64,000 nt of DNA, taken from positions 18,288,444 to 18,352,443 of the forward strand of contig OX352765.1 of NCBI GenBank assembly GCA_947095585.1. The letters are read 5' to 3'. The position numbers were made by a program, and so were the translations under genes. The first letter of the stretch is position 1. Each line of letters begins with the position of its first letter. Below the pieces are notes generated by a model. The model saw nothing but the letters and a program-made list of their open reading frames with translations. It was not told the origin of the DNA and did no database searches. The stretch is from Nephrocerus scutellatus. Taxonomy: Eukaryota; Arthropoda; Insecta; Diptera; Pipunculidae. Below, in pieces: positions 22,620 to 34,380 of this stretch.

Positions 22620-24080
22620 GAACCCGAAGAGCAGTCGTCGTCTACAGCGACGAGCAGTGTGCAATTGAAGCTCCCGGTCCGCTCAACCACACGAAGTCAA
22701 GCACTGAAAGACCCAGATGTGAAACTGCAATATGTATCCCGCATACAACAGTCACTCTCTGGAATACAGCCCCAAACCCTAGAGTCTAAATGCGAGAAAC
22801 CAGTGAATGCGTATACGGAAGCAGCCTTAACCATTTTAGGTTATCACAACAAAACTAGAAAAAAATGGATATCAGATAGCACATGGAACACCAATTCGTG
22901 AACGCCAATCCATCAAAGCAGAGTTAAACGCTGCCACGGGTGCCGAGCGAAGCGCATTAGCGCGGAAGTATAGGGATCTGAACCGGCAAGTTGGCCGTTC
23001 AGCTAGGAACGACAAACGAGCATGGCTAAGTGACATCGCAACACAAGCACAGCAAACCGCTGATAGTAGACAATAGAGCAGAGTCTACCAACTCGATCGT
23101 AAGCTCGCCAACAAGAAACACAACATGGAACTACCCTGTTAATGCAATAGACGGCTCTTTGATCCTTACGGAGGAACAACAATTAACCCGCTGGACAGAA
23201 CATTTTAAGAATGTTTTGAATTGTACTTCGCCAGGCACGTCCATCAACCCACATATGCACCCTAATAGGCTACTTATCATCAGCGTTGCTACTCCTTCGT
23301 TGGATGAGGTAAGGACAACAATTCGTTCACTGCAATCAGGTAAAGTAGCAGGCAATGACAACATCTACGCAGAAAGAACTCCTTCAAGGCGACGTCGAGT
23401 TAACTACGCAAACATTACCATGTGATATATCAAGGTATATGGGAATCTGAAACCATTCCATCGTCGTTAAAAGAAGTCTTAATAGTCAAACTTCCTAAGA
23501 AGGGTGATTTGATTGCGAAATCTGGAGAGGAATTACCCTGCTAAACACTATAAACAAAGTGATCTCCTCCATAATAGCTAAGCGCCCATGGAATGCGTTA
23601 GAGCCAATTTTGAGAAATGAACCAGCAGGATTTCGCCCAAACCGTTCTTGTACTCATCAAATGGAAAGTCACACAGAAGTCAATTGCGACGCGCCTCCAA
23701 GTCTTCGTCAACAAGTGCTTAAGGCAGATACTGAGAATAAGATGGCCGGACCTTATTACCAATGAAGACTTGTAGAGAGTAATGCAGCAGGAAGATCGCG
23801 ATCACCATTAGACGACGAAAATGGAGCTGGATTAACCACACTTTGAGAAAGCCAGGCGACGATATTACGAAACTAGCGCTCGACTGAAATCCACAAGGAA
23901 GCCGCCGAGTTGCCCGTCCTAGCAAGACATGGAAAAGGACAATAGAAGAGGAAGCAAGATCCTAGGGGGCGGAGTGGCGTCTCTTGTAACCTCAGGCGAT
24001 AAATCGAGTTCGTTGGCGGGCGTTTGTAGAAGCCTAATCCTCCCCCACTGAGTAAAGGAAAGAAAGAAGAAAGAATATGC
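22620..24080 (+). mobile_element. RTE-type retrotransposon fragment (RT region to 3' end)
   Basis: The plus strand carries broken frames in the right order for an RTE RT: KKWISDSTW (22860); YRDLNRQVGRSARNDKRAWLSDIA (split, about 22970-23040); RWTEHFKNVLNC (about 23190-23225); PSLDEVRTTIRSLQSGKVAGNDN (split, about 23296-23365); LKEVLIVKLPKKGD near 23470-23505; EPILRNEPAGFRPNRSC (23600-23655); and the C-terminal block RRRKWSWINHTLRKPGDDI, then RRVARPSKTWKRTIEEEARS (about 23810-23965). The tail is GTAAAGGAAAGAAAGAAGAAAG. Stops and frameshifts throughout. Confidence 0.87.
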
Positions 24081-24659
24081 TAAGAAGGGCAATTTCTGTG
24101 TGTATGTGTGGCTGTGTGTGTTTGTATGACGTATGGTGCAAATAAATGCCAAAAAACGAATGTCCACCGTACATGTGTATTTCCTAATTTAAAGGAAAAT
24201 TCCAAATGTTCCCGACAACAACGCTCACTACAATTCTTTTTGTCATCCTCATCACCTTGAAACATTTTGCTTCCAATTGAACATTTTCAAAATTAATTCA
24301 ATTATGTTGGGATTCACATACCAGCACAGCAGAACGGATACAAAGAACAGCGTATTTAATTAATTTCCATTATACCTGCGCACAGTCTGTCTCAGTTAAG
24401 TGTTTGTGTTCCTGACTTCCGTTGTAGCAGTCTCGCGCCGGGCTACTATCTTAAATGGTAGAGACGCTTTAGCGAACCGAAATTGCGGTGATGTAATTTT
24501 GCAAATTTCTCAATTAATATTTAATCTTTTGATGCGATTTAATGGTAATTGGATTAAAAATTTCATACAGGGTGTGCAAGAAAAACTTCCATAAATTAGA
24601 GGTACCTAACCATCATGTCCTTTAACTAAATGTTCTCATGAATGTCCCAACAATATCTG

Positions 24660-24814
24660 GGGTCGAATTACGACATTAGTTAAAGAGTTAATGAAATCCA
24701 TACGTTAACGAGTGATCGAGTATTTACATTGGGATTATCACTACTCGTCACTCGTTCACGTAAGCGATCAGACCAAATCAACATTATTCAGTCACGTATG
24801 TGGTAATTCGACCC
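24660..24814. mobile_element. Hairpin MITE, 155 bp
   Basis: The ends GGGTCGAATTACGACAT (24660) and ATGTGGTAATTCGACCC (24798-24814) are inverted repeats with two mismatches. Internally AACGAGTGATCGAGTA pairs with TACTCGTCACTCGTT, so much of the element can fold on itself. No coding capacity. No clear target-site duplication was found, so the exact borders are uncertain. Confidence 0.65.
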
Positions 24815-25097
24815 GTGGTAAGCTCAGGTCTAGCTCCTTTCTTCATACCCAGTTTCTCAATGTCCCAAAATGTCAAACGTATTAATATGAGTTTTGTTGT
24901 ATCGGGTGATTCCGTTTTATTGCTTACATTGTGTTTGCTCAGATACAATTTTCGTTAAGACAAACTGTTAAACCAAGCTGTGATTCTCAATTTCTTAGAA
25001 CCAGTATGATCTTGCAAAACATCATTTATAGACACACGTTTCAATAGCGTTGTCAAAGAGCTACCAGAGCTGTAGCTATCTAATCCGTTGATTTTGT

Positions 25098-25296
25098 AAC
25101 GAAGTTAAGTTTAAGCAAGCAAATTAACTCCGCTACAAACCATATGAATAAAAAAAATGGCCTTCAACCGTCCGTCCGACTATCATAACGAAGTTACTAA
25201 GCAAGCAAATTAACTCCGCCACAAACCATATGAATAACATTTTTTTCTTCAACCGTCTGTCGGTCCGTCCGACTATCAGTAGTCAAGTATACTCTC
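25098..25296. repeat. Tandem duplication, about 99-bp period
   Basis: AACGAAGTTA... / AAGCAAGCAAATTAACTCCG / CACAAACCATATGAATAA / TTCAACCGTC...CCGTCCGACTATCA occurs twice, starting at 25098 and 25197, with small indels. No coding content. Confidence 0.88.
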
Positions 25297-25391
25297 TAAT
25301 GACCAGCAGTAAGGTTTTTGGGTATTGCTATAACTTAAAATGATTGGCCACCATCCATACAACGAAAAGCAAAGAAAATAGTACATGAACA

Positions 25392-25995
25392 ATCATCATC
25401 ATATTCGATGTCTCTTCTACCGGGGTCCGGTCCTGGCCTCCCGCAAAAAATCTCTCCACCGGTCCCGATTTTGAGCCGATGTAATCCAGTTTTGCATACA
25501 TAAACTAGGCTTGGCCGGCCTCTTTGTCGTATCCCATAAATCCAACTGCAAAAGACTCCGAGCAGGATTCACAGATACGAGCTAGATGTCCTGCCAACCG
25601 GAGCCTGTCGAGCTTAATTCTCTTCAAGACGTCAACATCGCGATAACGCTTGTAGATCTTATCATTGTGAAATCTCCGGAATCGTCCTTCATCACATACG
25701 GGACCAACAATTATCCGTAAGACCCTTCTCTCGAGCTAATAGCTCAGAATGCTTTTTACTAAGCACCCAAGTCTCCGATCCATATATGGGTACTGGTATG
25801 ACCAGTGTCTTATGCACCAGTAGCTTTGATGTTATGATTACATTTCTGGATTTGAAGAGTCTTGACAGACTAAAGTATGCTGAACAATGATATTGCCAAT
25901 ATTTGATTAGTTTCACTAAGCACCCATAAAATTCCCAGTCGCCTTTTGAAAATATTGAAATAGTTATTACCCACCAGAATTTTACACTAAGCAGA
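25392..25995 (-). mobile_element. RTE-type element 3' end (ATG-repeat tail family), copy 1
   Basis: The minus strand reads SLSRLFKSRNVIITSKLLVHK (split), LVIPVPIYGSETWVLSKK (about 25800-25745), then HNDKIYKRYRDVDVLKRIKLDRLRLAGHL (split, about 25670-25585) and ITSAQNRDRWRDFLREARTGP (about 25490-25430), the C-terminal part of an RTE-type RT. The minus-strand 3' tail is (ATGATG)n near 25400. Two further 3' ends of the same family are at 38494-39160 and 60225-60385. Confidence 0.85.
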
Positions 25996-26650
25996 CACAT
26001 TTTCTACCAAGAAAATGAGACTTCCAGGATTACTTCAGGCCAGTGATAAACTATCCATATAGTTCACTATATCGCCAACAACCATGAAGCAGTTCTCCCT
26101 TTTTGAAAGAAAGGTACTCATAATCTGTACAGGAGTTTGGAGGTTGCCAAATAGTTAAAAGTTTGTTTCGAGTACAAGGCTTTATGAAGCAGCAGGTCTG
26201 TTGAAATATTGGAAACACATCCAAGTCCGGAGATGCAAGGACTAAGAATCGAGAAAACCGAGCCAAGCCACCGATATATACACATCAGAGGATTCACAGA
26301 CGATAGATTTGATGAAATCTTCAATAATCAAGACGTCTCTTTCTTCGACCAGGCTTTACAGAGACTTAAGATCGCCCTGTTTATATGCCACTTTCTATTT
26401 TCATTTTTATTTTATTTTAAAATTATTGTTTAAAATGAAATTCCTTTAAATATAAATATGTAGTAATAAGCAATACAAAATAAATTACGACAATGTAAAT
26501 AATTCGTGTCCCTATTGTTGAGCTGGCACTTATCATTATTAGTTATAGGTTTAGTTTTTAGGTTGGGCTGGATGTTTGTAGAGGGTTATTGTGGTAATGG
26601 CTTGACTAGAAGACCGTGAATTTTAACATAAACTTATTACCAAGGGACAA
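25996..26650. other. Anonymous stretch
   Basis: No gene or known element recognised. A short open frame at 26209-26433 (plus) has no recognisable features. Confidence 0.4.
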
Positions 26651-26654
26651 CTCA

Positions 26655-26790
26655 CTGAATGCGCCAAGGTAAAAAGGTGGGGTATATCCTTTATTAAATA
26701 AAAATTAAAATAAACATAATTTTAAAAAATAATTATGTTATATGTGTGGTGGGGGCAGCCAGACAACGCTGGTTATTTCAGCTAGTAAAT
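26655..26790 (-). repeat. Possible diverged copy of the CTAGCTG interspersed repeat
   Basis: On the minus strand it begins TACTAGCTGAAATAACCAGC and continues with GTCTGGCTGCCCCCACC, matching the head of the family at 27890 only over the first bases. Assigned on the head signature alone. Confidence 0.4.
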
Positions 26791-27889
26791 AATAAAATAT
26801 CTTTAAAATATAAATCGAATCTTTCCAGATAATCAGCTCTGCTGACAATACGACTTCTGATGTCTTCTAACCGGACTCAAATAATACATTTCGTGCTCCG
26901 TTTCCAATTACCTACAGTGTGCTGGGGCCTTTTAAGCCGACCTTTACACTCGTAGGCTAAAGTCATTCCTTTTGCCGTTTACCTACAGTGTAGAGTAGAC
27001 TATTTTCTTTCATTAACGTAAAATTAAAATGTATTTTAACTACCTATATACGTGGACTATACATATTTTCAACTTAATATTATAAACTACCCACACATGA
27101 AACGATTTTCTTTGCAGATTAAAAATGTTGCTTTGAAAAACTTGTTTGACCAATAAAGATTTATTCACTCAACTTGTAGAAGAAAGTGGCATATTTTGTG
27201 GTGTTCCCTGAAACCAATGGCGGTTTATCTTGTCCCGTTTGTATAAGCCTTTTGTAGAGTTTCTATTCTCCCACGCATAGTTAAGTAAGGGCAACCTTAG
27301 GACGTAAACACAGTAACTTCCAATCTGCAAGAAACTTTTACGTTTTGTCCTACATTAGAAATCGGTTTTGTTCTTTGGAAAACTTCTCCACTTTTTTCAT
27401 CTCACCCTATAACACAGCATTTTAAGTTAAATAGATTCATCAAATGTCTTTTAATTAATTATTAATTGTCCGCAGTTAGTTAGCTGATTAGTCGATATCG
27501 GCTGGGCAACCTGACAATTTCCACAATTACCGGATTCATAGCATTTTTATGTGCAACTGGAAGTGGAACGACTTAATGGTGATGTTGCGTTATAAAACAA
27601 TTTGCTGTGCTTAGCGTTGCATATGTTAATGTGTTCAGTGCATTAGATGTGGAAACGTCGATCACAATCAATTATAGTTGTACTTAATTTATCGTTTATT
27701 AATTATATGTTGTTGTTGTAGTAAAATGCGCTGCATTTCTTTAAATGAATTGGAGTCTCACTCTACAGGGGTTCATGTTCGAAAAGTTGAATGTTGAATC
27801 CATATTGTTATGTCCCATGTTAATGTCCCATGTTAAGTCACACTTTTATATATAACTATATATATATTTTATAGCTATATATATATATA
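26791..27889. other. Non-coding AT-rich stretch
   Basis: Nothing coding was recognised. ACCTACAGTGT occurs twice (26910 and 26981). (TA)n tracts lie at 27846-27890. Confidence 0.4.
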
Positions 27890-28247
27890 CATACTAGCTG
27901 TTCCCGTGCGCTTCACTACCCCCATGCATGAACCACCGTCTTCCTCTTGCCATCGTGATAGCTGTTATTTTACATTTTCTATAAGCCTATAATCGAGAAA
28001 TACAACAAAAATTACTTCAATGAAATAACTAACCAACAAACTAAAAAAGGAATTACGCAAATCCATTTTTCCGAATTTTCTAATTTTCCGGGCAACTAAT
28101 CCAATTTTTCTTTACGTAAAAACCTTTCTCGGACTATTTAACGAACATTTTTTCTTTAAAAAAAATGGCCAAATCGGCCCAGCCGTTCTGAATTGATGCG
28201 TTTACCAACGAACAGCATTTCATTTTTATTTATATAGATAAACAATA
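27890..28247 (+). repeat. Full copy of the CTAGCTG/TATATAGATA interspersed repeat
   Basis: Begins ACTAGCTGTTCCCGTGCGC and ends CAGCATTTCATTTTTATTTA followed by TATAGATA, with GGCCCAGCCGTTCTGAATTG near 28176. The same signatures are at 1846-2036. It abuts the tandem array that starts at about 28245, so repeat and array may belong to one element. Confidence 0.65.
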
Positions 28248-29468
28248 TGTCCAGTGGTTTATGTGTAACGCTCATACACACATATTCAATGATATCTCAA
28301 CTCCAGCGTCATCTACCGAGTCCAAAAAAAAAGGCGAACTTATAAGTGCATGAAGCAAACATATGGTGTAAATATGGCTTTGAAACATCCTGTGGTTTAA
28401 GCGTGATGACGTATCTTATGTCGGATGATATCTTGATTCTAGTGCCACATACCGGGTCTTAAATATTCGTAAACTTATCAGAGCGTCAAACCAACTTATG
28501 CCGTGAATATGGCTGCGATACGTCCAGTGGTTTAGGCGTGATGAAGTTAGATATATATGCAGAATGACATTTGTAGAAATATCTCGACTCCAGCGCCACC
28601 TACCGAGCAAAAAATAGATAAACATTTCGAAACACCAATCGAACATACGGTGTGAATATGGCTTTAATATGTCTAGTGGCTTAGGCGTAACACGATATGG
28701 ACCTTTTTTTTTTTTTTTATATTATGTACACACGCTAAAGGGGTTATGATGCTTAGCACAGCTTGGCGTTAGGAAATTAGGGAGAGGAAAAGATGAGATG
28801 TCTATGCACGCGTGTCTTAAACGACTGCAGATCATAAAAATACGGAAACACAGAATCAGGCAAATCATTCCACAGTACGTCCGATGATAGGCTTAAAGGT
28901 ACACCCGTGTTCTTGACTTGAGGCACGGGTATTACGGATGGGTTGGAGAATAGCCGGGATGCATCTGGATATTTCTTTTGAACACCGCTTGTGGAAAAAG
29001 CGATAAAACACTGACAGGCAGGAGACATTCCTACGATGTTCAAGCGATTCGATTGTTTTCGCGGTATGTACGTCACCAATTAGTTTTAACGCGCGGTTCT
29101 GAACTTTGTCTTGTAGATGCAATGTGGTCTTGCGGGCACCTGCTCAAACAATACAGTTGTATTCAAGTTTAGGGCGAATATACGCCGTGTAAGTAGTAGC
29201 CAGATCTGAAAGAGTGAAGTACACCTTGCACCGTTTTAGGAAACCTAAACATCTCGCAGCATTTTTGGCGATGGCAAATATGTGGTCGTTCCAACGAAGC
29301 TTGTTGTTGACGCACATACCGAGAATTGAGAGCTTTTCAGTTTCTTTGATGCGAGATCCATTCATGGATAAAGGTTGGGGGTTTAAATTACGCTTAGACG
29401 ACAGAAGACAGCAGCACTAAACGAACAGATAGTGTGAATATAGCTTCGATAAGTCCGGTGGTTTAGGC
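28245..29468 (+). repeat. Tandem array, 135-149-bp unit, split by a retroelement
   Basis: The anchor CCAGTGGTTTAGGCG (with variants) occurs at 28251, 28389, 28524, 28673 and 29455. Units also share CTCCAGCGCCACCTACCGAG and CATACGGTGTGAATATGGCT. The block is interrupted at 28706-29415 by a CR1-like copy; the array resumes for about 50 bases (29416-29468) before a second copy. No coding content. Confidence 0.85.
28706..29415 (-). mobile_element. CR1/jockey-like 3' end, copy A
   Basis: Reading from 29370 down: MNGSRIKETEKLSILGMCVN, NNKLRWNDHIFAIAKNAARC, LGFLKRCKVYFTLSDLATTY and IRPKLEYNC; then, in broken frames, ALKLIGDVHTAKTIESLEHR and VLWNDLPDSVFPYFYDLQSF near the end. This is the RT thumb and C-terminal region of CR1/jockey-superfamily elements. 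It ends in a poly(A) tail on the minus strand (T run at 28706-28720). Internal stops and frameshifts are present. Confidence 0.87.
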
Positions 29469-30110
29469 ACATTTTTTTTTTTTTTTTTTTATAATTCGCG
29501 CACGCTTCAATGCTTATAATGCTCGGCTATATGCTTGCCACAGCGTGGGCGTTAAGGAAGAGGAGGAGAAAAGAGGAGATGTCTATGAGCTTGTGTTTTG
29601 AATGCCTGTATCATAGTGATGTGGGAAGACAGAGCTTGACAGAGCATTCCACATACGTGTTGTACGGCTGAAGAACGAATCCCTGAATTTAACTGTACGT
29701 CCGAAGATGGGCTTGAGGGTAAACTGATGAGCATTTAGAGCGCCACGAGTAGCGGTTGAATTCAAGGAGAGGTGGCATGCAGCTGGCTATTTCTCTTGAG
29801 CACCGCTGGTAGAAGAAGCGATAAAACAGTGACAATCAGGAATCGTCCCTGCGTGTTCCCTGTGTTCAAGCGAATCTATTGATTTCGCTATATTTTCGTC
29901 ACCGCTTTATCGTTTCACCGTTTTATCGCGTGGTTTTGTATTCTATCTAGCTGATGCAAAGTAGTAGTTTTGGGCGAATAAAAGCCTTGTATATGGTAGC
30001 CAGATCAGAGGGAGTGAAGTATTTCTTGCACCGGGCTAGAAAACCTAAACATTTCGCAGCATTTTTAGCGACGGTGAATATGTGGTCATAATGACGTCTT
30101 TTAGGCACTG
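29469..30110 (-). mobile_element. CR1/jockey-like 3' end, copy B
   Basis: Same family as copy A and closest to copy C (42.4 kb): both share long runs, for example GGTGGCATGCAGCTGGCTAT and GATAAAACAGTGACAATCAG. Protein fragments read HIFTVAKNAAKCLGFLARCK, KYFTPSDLATIYKAFIRPKL and GRTVKFRDSFFSRTTRMWNA. A T run at 29470-29490 marks the minus-strand poly(A) end. Truncated on its 5' side near 30110. Confidence 0.87.
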
Positions 30111-32190
30111 AGGCCAGGCATGTTGTTCCTGTTATTGATTCGGAGAAAGCTGAGGCCATAGATCATACACTATTTATTTGAGCCATTCTAGTACTCTCTG
30201 GAACAGAGTAAATTTGATTTTAATAGAGGTTTACGATTCTTCTACGAGCGACACAGGTTCAAATCTTTAATGATCCAAGGATCGACTCCTATACCTTTAT
30301 TTACATCCACTATGAAATGATATACGAGTATGTGGGTGACAATACAATCTGGTAAAGCTTTTTCTCTAGCATGTGAAATTCTCTTACATATAATCCTGGC
30401 ACAATTAATTGCAATTTTATATCCTTATAATCCACTTATCCACTCTGTGGATGTGGATGTCTTTTATTTGCTAAGACTTTCATTTTCGATTCGTGCATTT
30501 GGCTACTCGAATTCAGTAAGTGCAACTTTCTGACTTTAAGTTCTGACATTGTATTCGAGGAGCTTGCAAGTCACTGAGATGACGTTACTCGCCATCTCGG
30601 ACCATTATCTATCATCCACATCCATGCTCATGCTGCTCTCTAGACAGGAGAAGAAGAACTATATGACATTATACACCATAGCGTGCTGCAATTAACCAAT
30701 TTTTAGGTTCATAATCCGTAGGAAAATTCTCGTATCCGTGCGCACATGAAGGTGCTATCCACCGCCGATGCCGTCAGTGGAAAACTCATTTGTGAAGGCA
30801 GGAGGAGTATGAGGCATAAAGTTTCATGACTGCCTGAACCACGGTTGTTGTGCAGTCGTTGTGCTTGTCCGTGTCGCAGATTCAGCAATACCGCAAATGT
30901 TTATATGGCCCGTTAAGTTCGCGAGAAGATGATATATGTTCGTAGCCTAGTTCCTCCATGCACACAATAACAACACAACGATGGGAAGTCTTCTGTTTTT
31001 GGATTACAAATCCCAACAGAAACGAACAAACTTTGGCATTGCTTAAAGGAGCACCTTTAACTCGACTCTCTAGTCACTACACGATATGAAAATCCAACAA
31101 ACGATGGTTCAGTTATCTGTGATGGCAACAAATTGTTCCCGTAATGGACAGTGCACATTGCGAATCGGCGACAAACAACAATTATATGACACTGTTCTGT
31201 GACTCCTATGCTGAATGTGACTTCCAAGACAATGCTGTGCGTACACGACGGTAATTAGGAACGTGGGTACATCTGCGACTATCTGCACGGACAAATAATG
31301 GAAATTGTACTCGTAGTTCACCGGCCAGAATTGCGCGGCAGAAAGAAACACTTTCGTTCTACTGCGATAATAAATTGCTTTTGTTGGAATTATGTCCAAG
31401 TGTAGGTGTAGGTAGTCTCATCTGGCCCCCCATAGAGTTTTCCCTATGGCAACCCTGCTAGACCTATTGCACAGAATGCACACGTCGGTGCCACCGCTTA
31501 ATTCTAGGGTTGAATGTCGGCCACACCCCAGTTGAGCCACCAGTATCCGCTTGTATTGTTCTGAATACGATTTCGTTCAGTTATGTTACTGCAGTATCTC
31601 CAGTTAGCACCAAAAGTCATTAGAATGTGTTGGTTGCGTTTGTCAGTTGCCCTTCAAGCAATATGGTAGATCACAGGCACATTGCATGATTCCGACCAAT
31701 TGTCTCAGGTCATATACATCCATTTTCTAGTGCTTTCTCGAAGATTTGAATAAAATAAAGTTGCTATAGTCAAAATTTCTAAGAAATTGCACGCGGGCTT
31801 ATGTTGGTTTAGAAAATTTTAACTTGGAATTACATGGAAGCTTTGTTCTGATCAAGCCCCGTTGAGATGTTTTATTGTTTTATTTTCCAATTTAAGATTT
31901 GAAAAGATTTTCCAATATTCAAAAAAGTTTTGTTTTCGTACAACAAAGTTGTTTGCTGTTCATATACGTTTTGGCGCTTCCTAGAAGAATAGCAATTATG
32001 GGAAACGTTGAATCTTTTCATGAATCACTCCTATGTTTTGGCTGACACAGCTCCATGGTTCAAAAGTTTAATGTTCAAAGCCATCTTGAGCATCAAGGCA
32101 CTTGTCAGTTATTTAACATATCGAGCAATTCCAGAGGTAGATAAATAGAACCAATTTTGAAATCTAAATATACTAAGCCCTTTACGATAT
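30111..32190. other. Anonymous stretch
   Basis: No supported gene. A minus-strand open frame of 96 codons (31399-31109) shows no recognised domain. A 45-base block at about 31505-31550 (GGGTTGAATGTCGGCCACAC..) recurs at about 45196. Confidence 0.4.
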
Positions 32191-32192
32191 AC

Positions 32193-32275
32193 TCTTTTTT
32201 TATAATTAGCGCACGCTTCAAGGGACTTGCACCCTTATAATGCCTAGGCACAGCGTGGTTTTTGAAATATTTGGA
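32193..32275 (-). mobile_element. CR1/jockey-like 3' terminus only
   Basis: TTTTTTTATAATTAGCGCACGC, followed by TTCAAGG and CCCTTATAATGCC...CACAGCGTGG, matches the 3' UTR end of copies A and B (28.7 and 29.5 kb). It is a very short, 5'-truncated insertion with the poly(A) end on the minus strand. Confidence 0.7.
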
Positions 32276-32399
32276 TGGCAGAAAGTATTGTGGTGGATGG
32301 AGTTATAAGTTCACACCTGGGCACTCTTAAACAAACTAAAATATTGTGCTCATAAACCCATTATGTCGTTAACAAACAAACTCAGTTGGAGACGATGGT

Positions 32400-33700
32400 A
32401 TTTTCTTAAAAATTTTAAAATTGCTTACTCCAGCGATTCTTTGCCCCCTTTTGCCTCAAATCTTCATCGTATCAAAGTACCTGCACAAGCACAATTCCAG
32501 TAGTTAAAAAATCTAATGCTTCTAATCCTGGCGACTTTCGACCAATAACTTCCCTATCGTGCGTTTCAAAAATCTTTGAAAAACTAATTACAAAACAGAT
32601 CACATCCTATAGTGGTGCTCACCAATATAGGAGGCTTACGGCCTCAGCATAGTTGTAAAACAGCAATGGTAAAAGTGATCGATGACATTAGAAACTCGTT
32701 TGGCAACTATCATATTACTAGTCCTTGATTGTTGGATTTCTCTAGGGCCATTGACACTATAAATCATGATATTCTTTGTAATAAACTCAAACATCTCATC
32801 TCTGGTTTTGGAGATAACTCTGTTAAGCTCGGTACTCGTTGGGGATTCTTACTCTTCATACAGCTACGTCCGGTGTGTCACAAGGCTCTATTTTGGGACC
32901 GGTTCTATTCTGTATTTATATAAACGACTTAACAGGAGTTCTAAAAACTGCAACTTTCACCTGACGACGTTCAAATTTACATTTCGAGGACAATAGGCCT
33001 TATAGATGTCAGTTAAATGAAGTTTTGCCAGCCATTACCTTCTTGTCTTGGTCTTCTTGTTTTGGTTTAAAATTGAATACTATGAAGTCGCATATTATTG
33101 CAATTTCACATGAAAATTACGATGTTTCCAACTTTTACGCTATTTACCTGGCCGACTCCCGGCTAAATTTTTTAACCAGCCTGAGGATAAAAGTAAATGT
33201 TGATCTTTCCTCATATATTGCATATATTGTATATTGTATATTGCGCAAGTTGTTGCTAACCAGTAACTTAACACCATTGGAAACTAGACGCATGCTGGTG
33301 AAATATAATATTCCCGCAGAACATAAGCTGTTGAAGGCCTGTAATCACGCGGTTGGATACGTGTATAAACTGCGTAGATATGATCACACCTCAGCCTTGT
33401 TCAAAAACGTTCTCAGCTGCTCACCAAGACGGCTTCTGGATGTCAGAAACTGGACTTTCCTACACATTATCATTGTATCGCTTACCCCGGCCTACTTATA
33501 AAATAAATTGCGCTTCACTCGATCCTCATCTAGGAATAGCACCCGTATTCTACCGAAATATAAATTTTTTTAACTCCTCAAGCCACTTCCTTGTTTATGT
33601 CACTTGACTGTTTGCCGCCTTCTCTAAAATTAATAATAAACACACCGCGCTTCAGAAGAGCTATCTTCGATCATTACAATTTGCAATAATCCCCCATGAA
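32400..33700 (+). mobile_element. Jockey-like non-LTR retrotransposon fragment (RT)
   Basis: The plus strand in shifting frames reads SCKTAMVKVIDDIRNSFGNYH (split, about 32652-32712), LLDFSRAIDTINHDILCNKL (about 32730-32788; the first catalytic Asp is in LDFS), a degenerate SGVSQGSILGPVLFCIYIND (about 32873-32930) and FGLKLNTMKSHIIAISHENY (33060-33120). A C-terminal piece then runs to about 33640. The box expected to carry the second Asp pair is out of frame. Dead copy. Confidence 0.8.
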
Positions 33701-34079
33701 TTCTTCATACTATAGGCTCCTTCCTGTACTTTCCTTTACTTTACTTTGTTTTATTTTCACTCTATACCTTTTCTCTACTTTGTCCTTCAGGCATTCTTGC
33801 TTTAGTAGTTACATATATTAGCAGTTTGTCATGCTCACGAGTATACCACAGTTAATACTTTTTTTTTAGCTCAAATCATTGTGTACACAAAAAGACTTTG
33901 TCTTTAGTACTATATACTTAAGAAGTTGAATAAATCAAAAAAGAAAACCCACACATTGATGGTTCTACAACTAAATTAATTCATACATCAATTCAACCCC
34001 GTACATGTAAATGCAGCAGTATACGACAACTATTTATCACAGGCTTTCGTAGAACGGCAACATTCTACTGGCAACTGGC

Positions 34080-34315
34080 TATCCGATGGTATCTCTAACC
34101 GAAAATGCATACATATATATTCGGTGTAATCCTCCTCCATTGGGCTATAGAAACTTCCCTCTATAACAATAAATTTCAATTGTTTTGGACAGTTTAAAGC
34201 CTGATGTTCACCGAATAAATGGTCGGTGTACCACAAGGCTCTGTTTTGTTTCTGAGCATATTTCTATTTTTTTTTGCTCATCAACAATCTGCTACTTCTA
34301 ACCTAATACATTATT
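34080..34315 (+). mobile_element. CR1/jockey-like RT core fragment
   Basis: The plus strand reads WLSDGISNRK (about 34077-34106) and VGVPQGSVLFLSIFLFF (34220-34270), followed by INNLLLLT in another frame. This is the RT box with VPQGS and INDLL, related to the 57.2-58.1 kb copy. Frames are broken; the rosa element inserted just downstream (34381). Confidence 0.65.
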
Positions 34316-34380
34316 TTTTGCTAGCAGTCACCGCACTTGACAGTTTCTGATTAAAGTATCTTGGCTCAGGTCATAGCATA

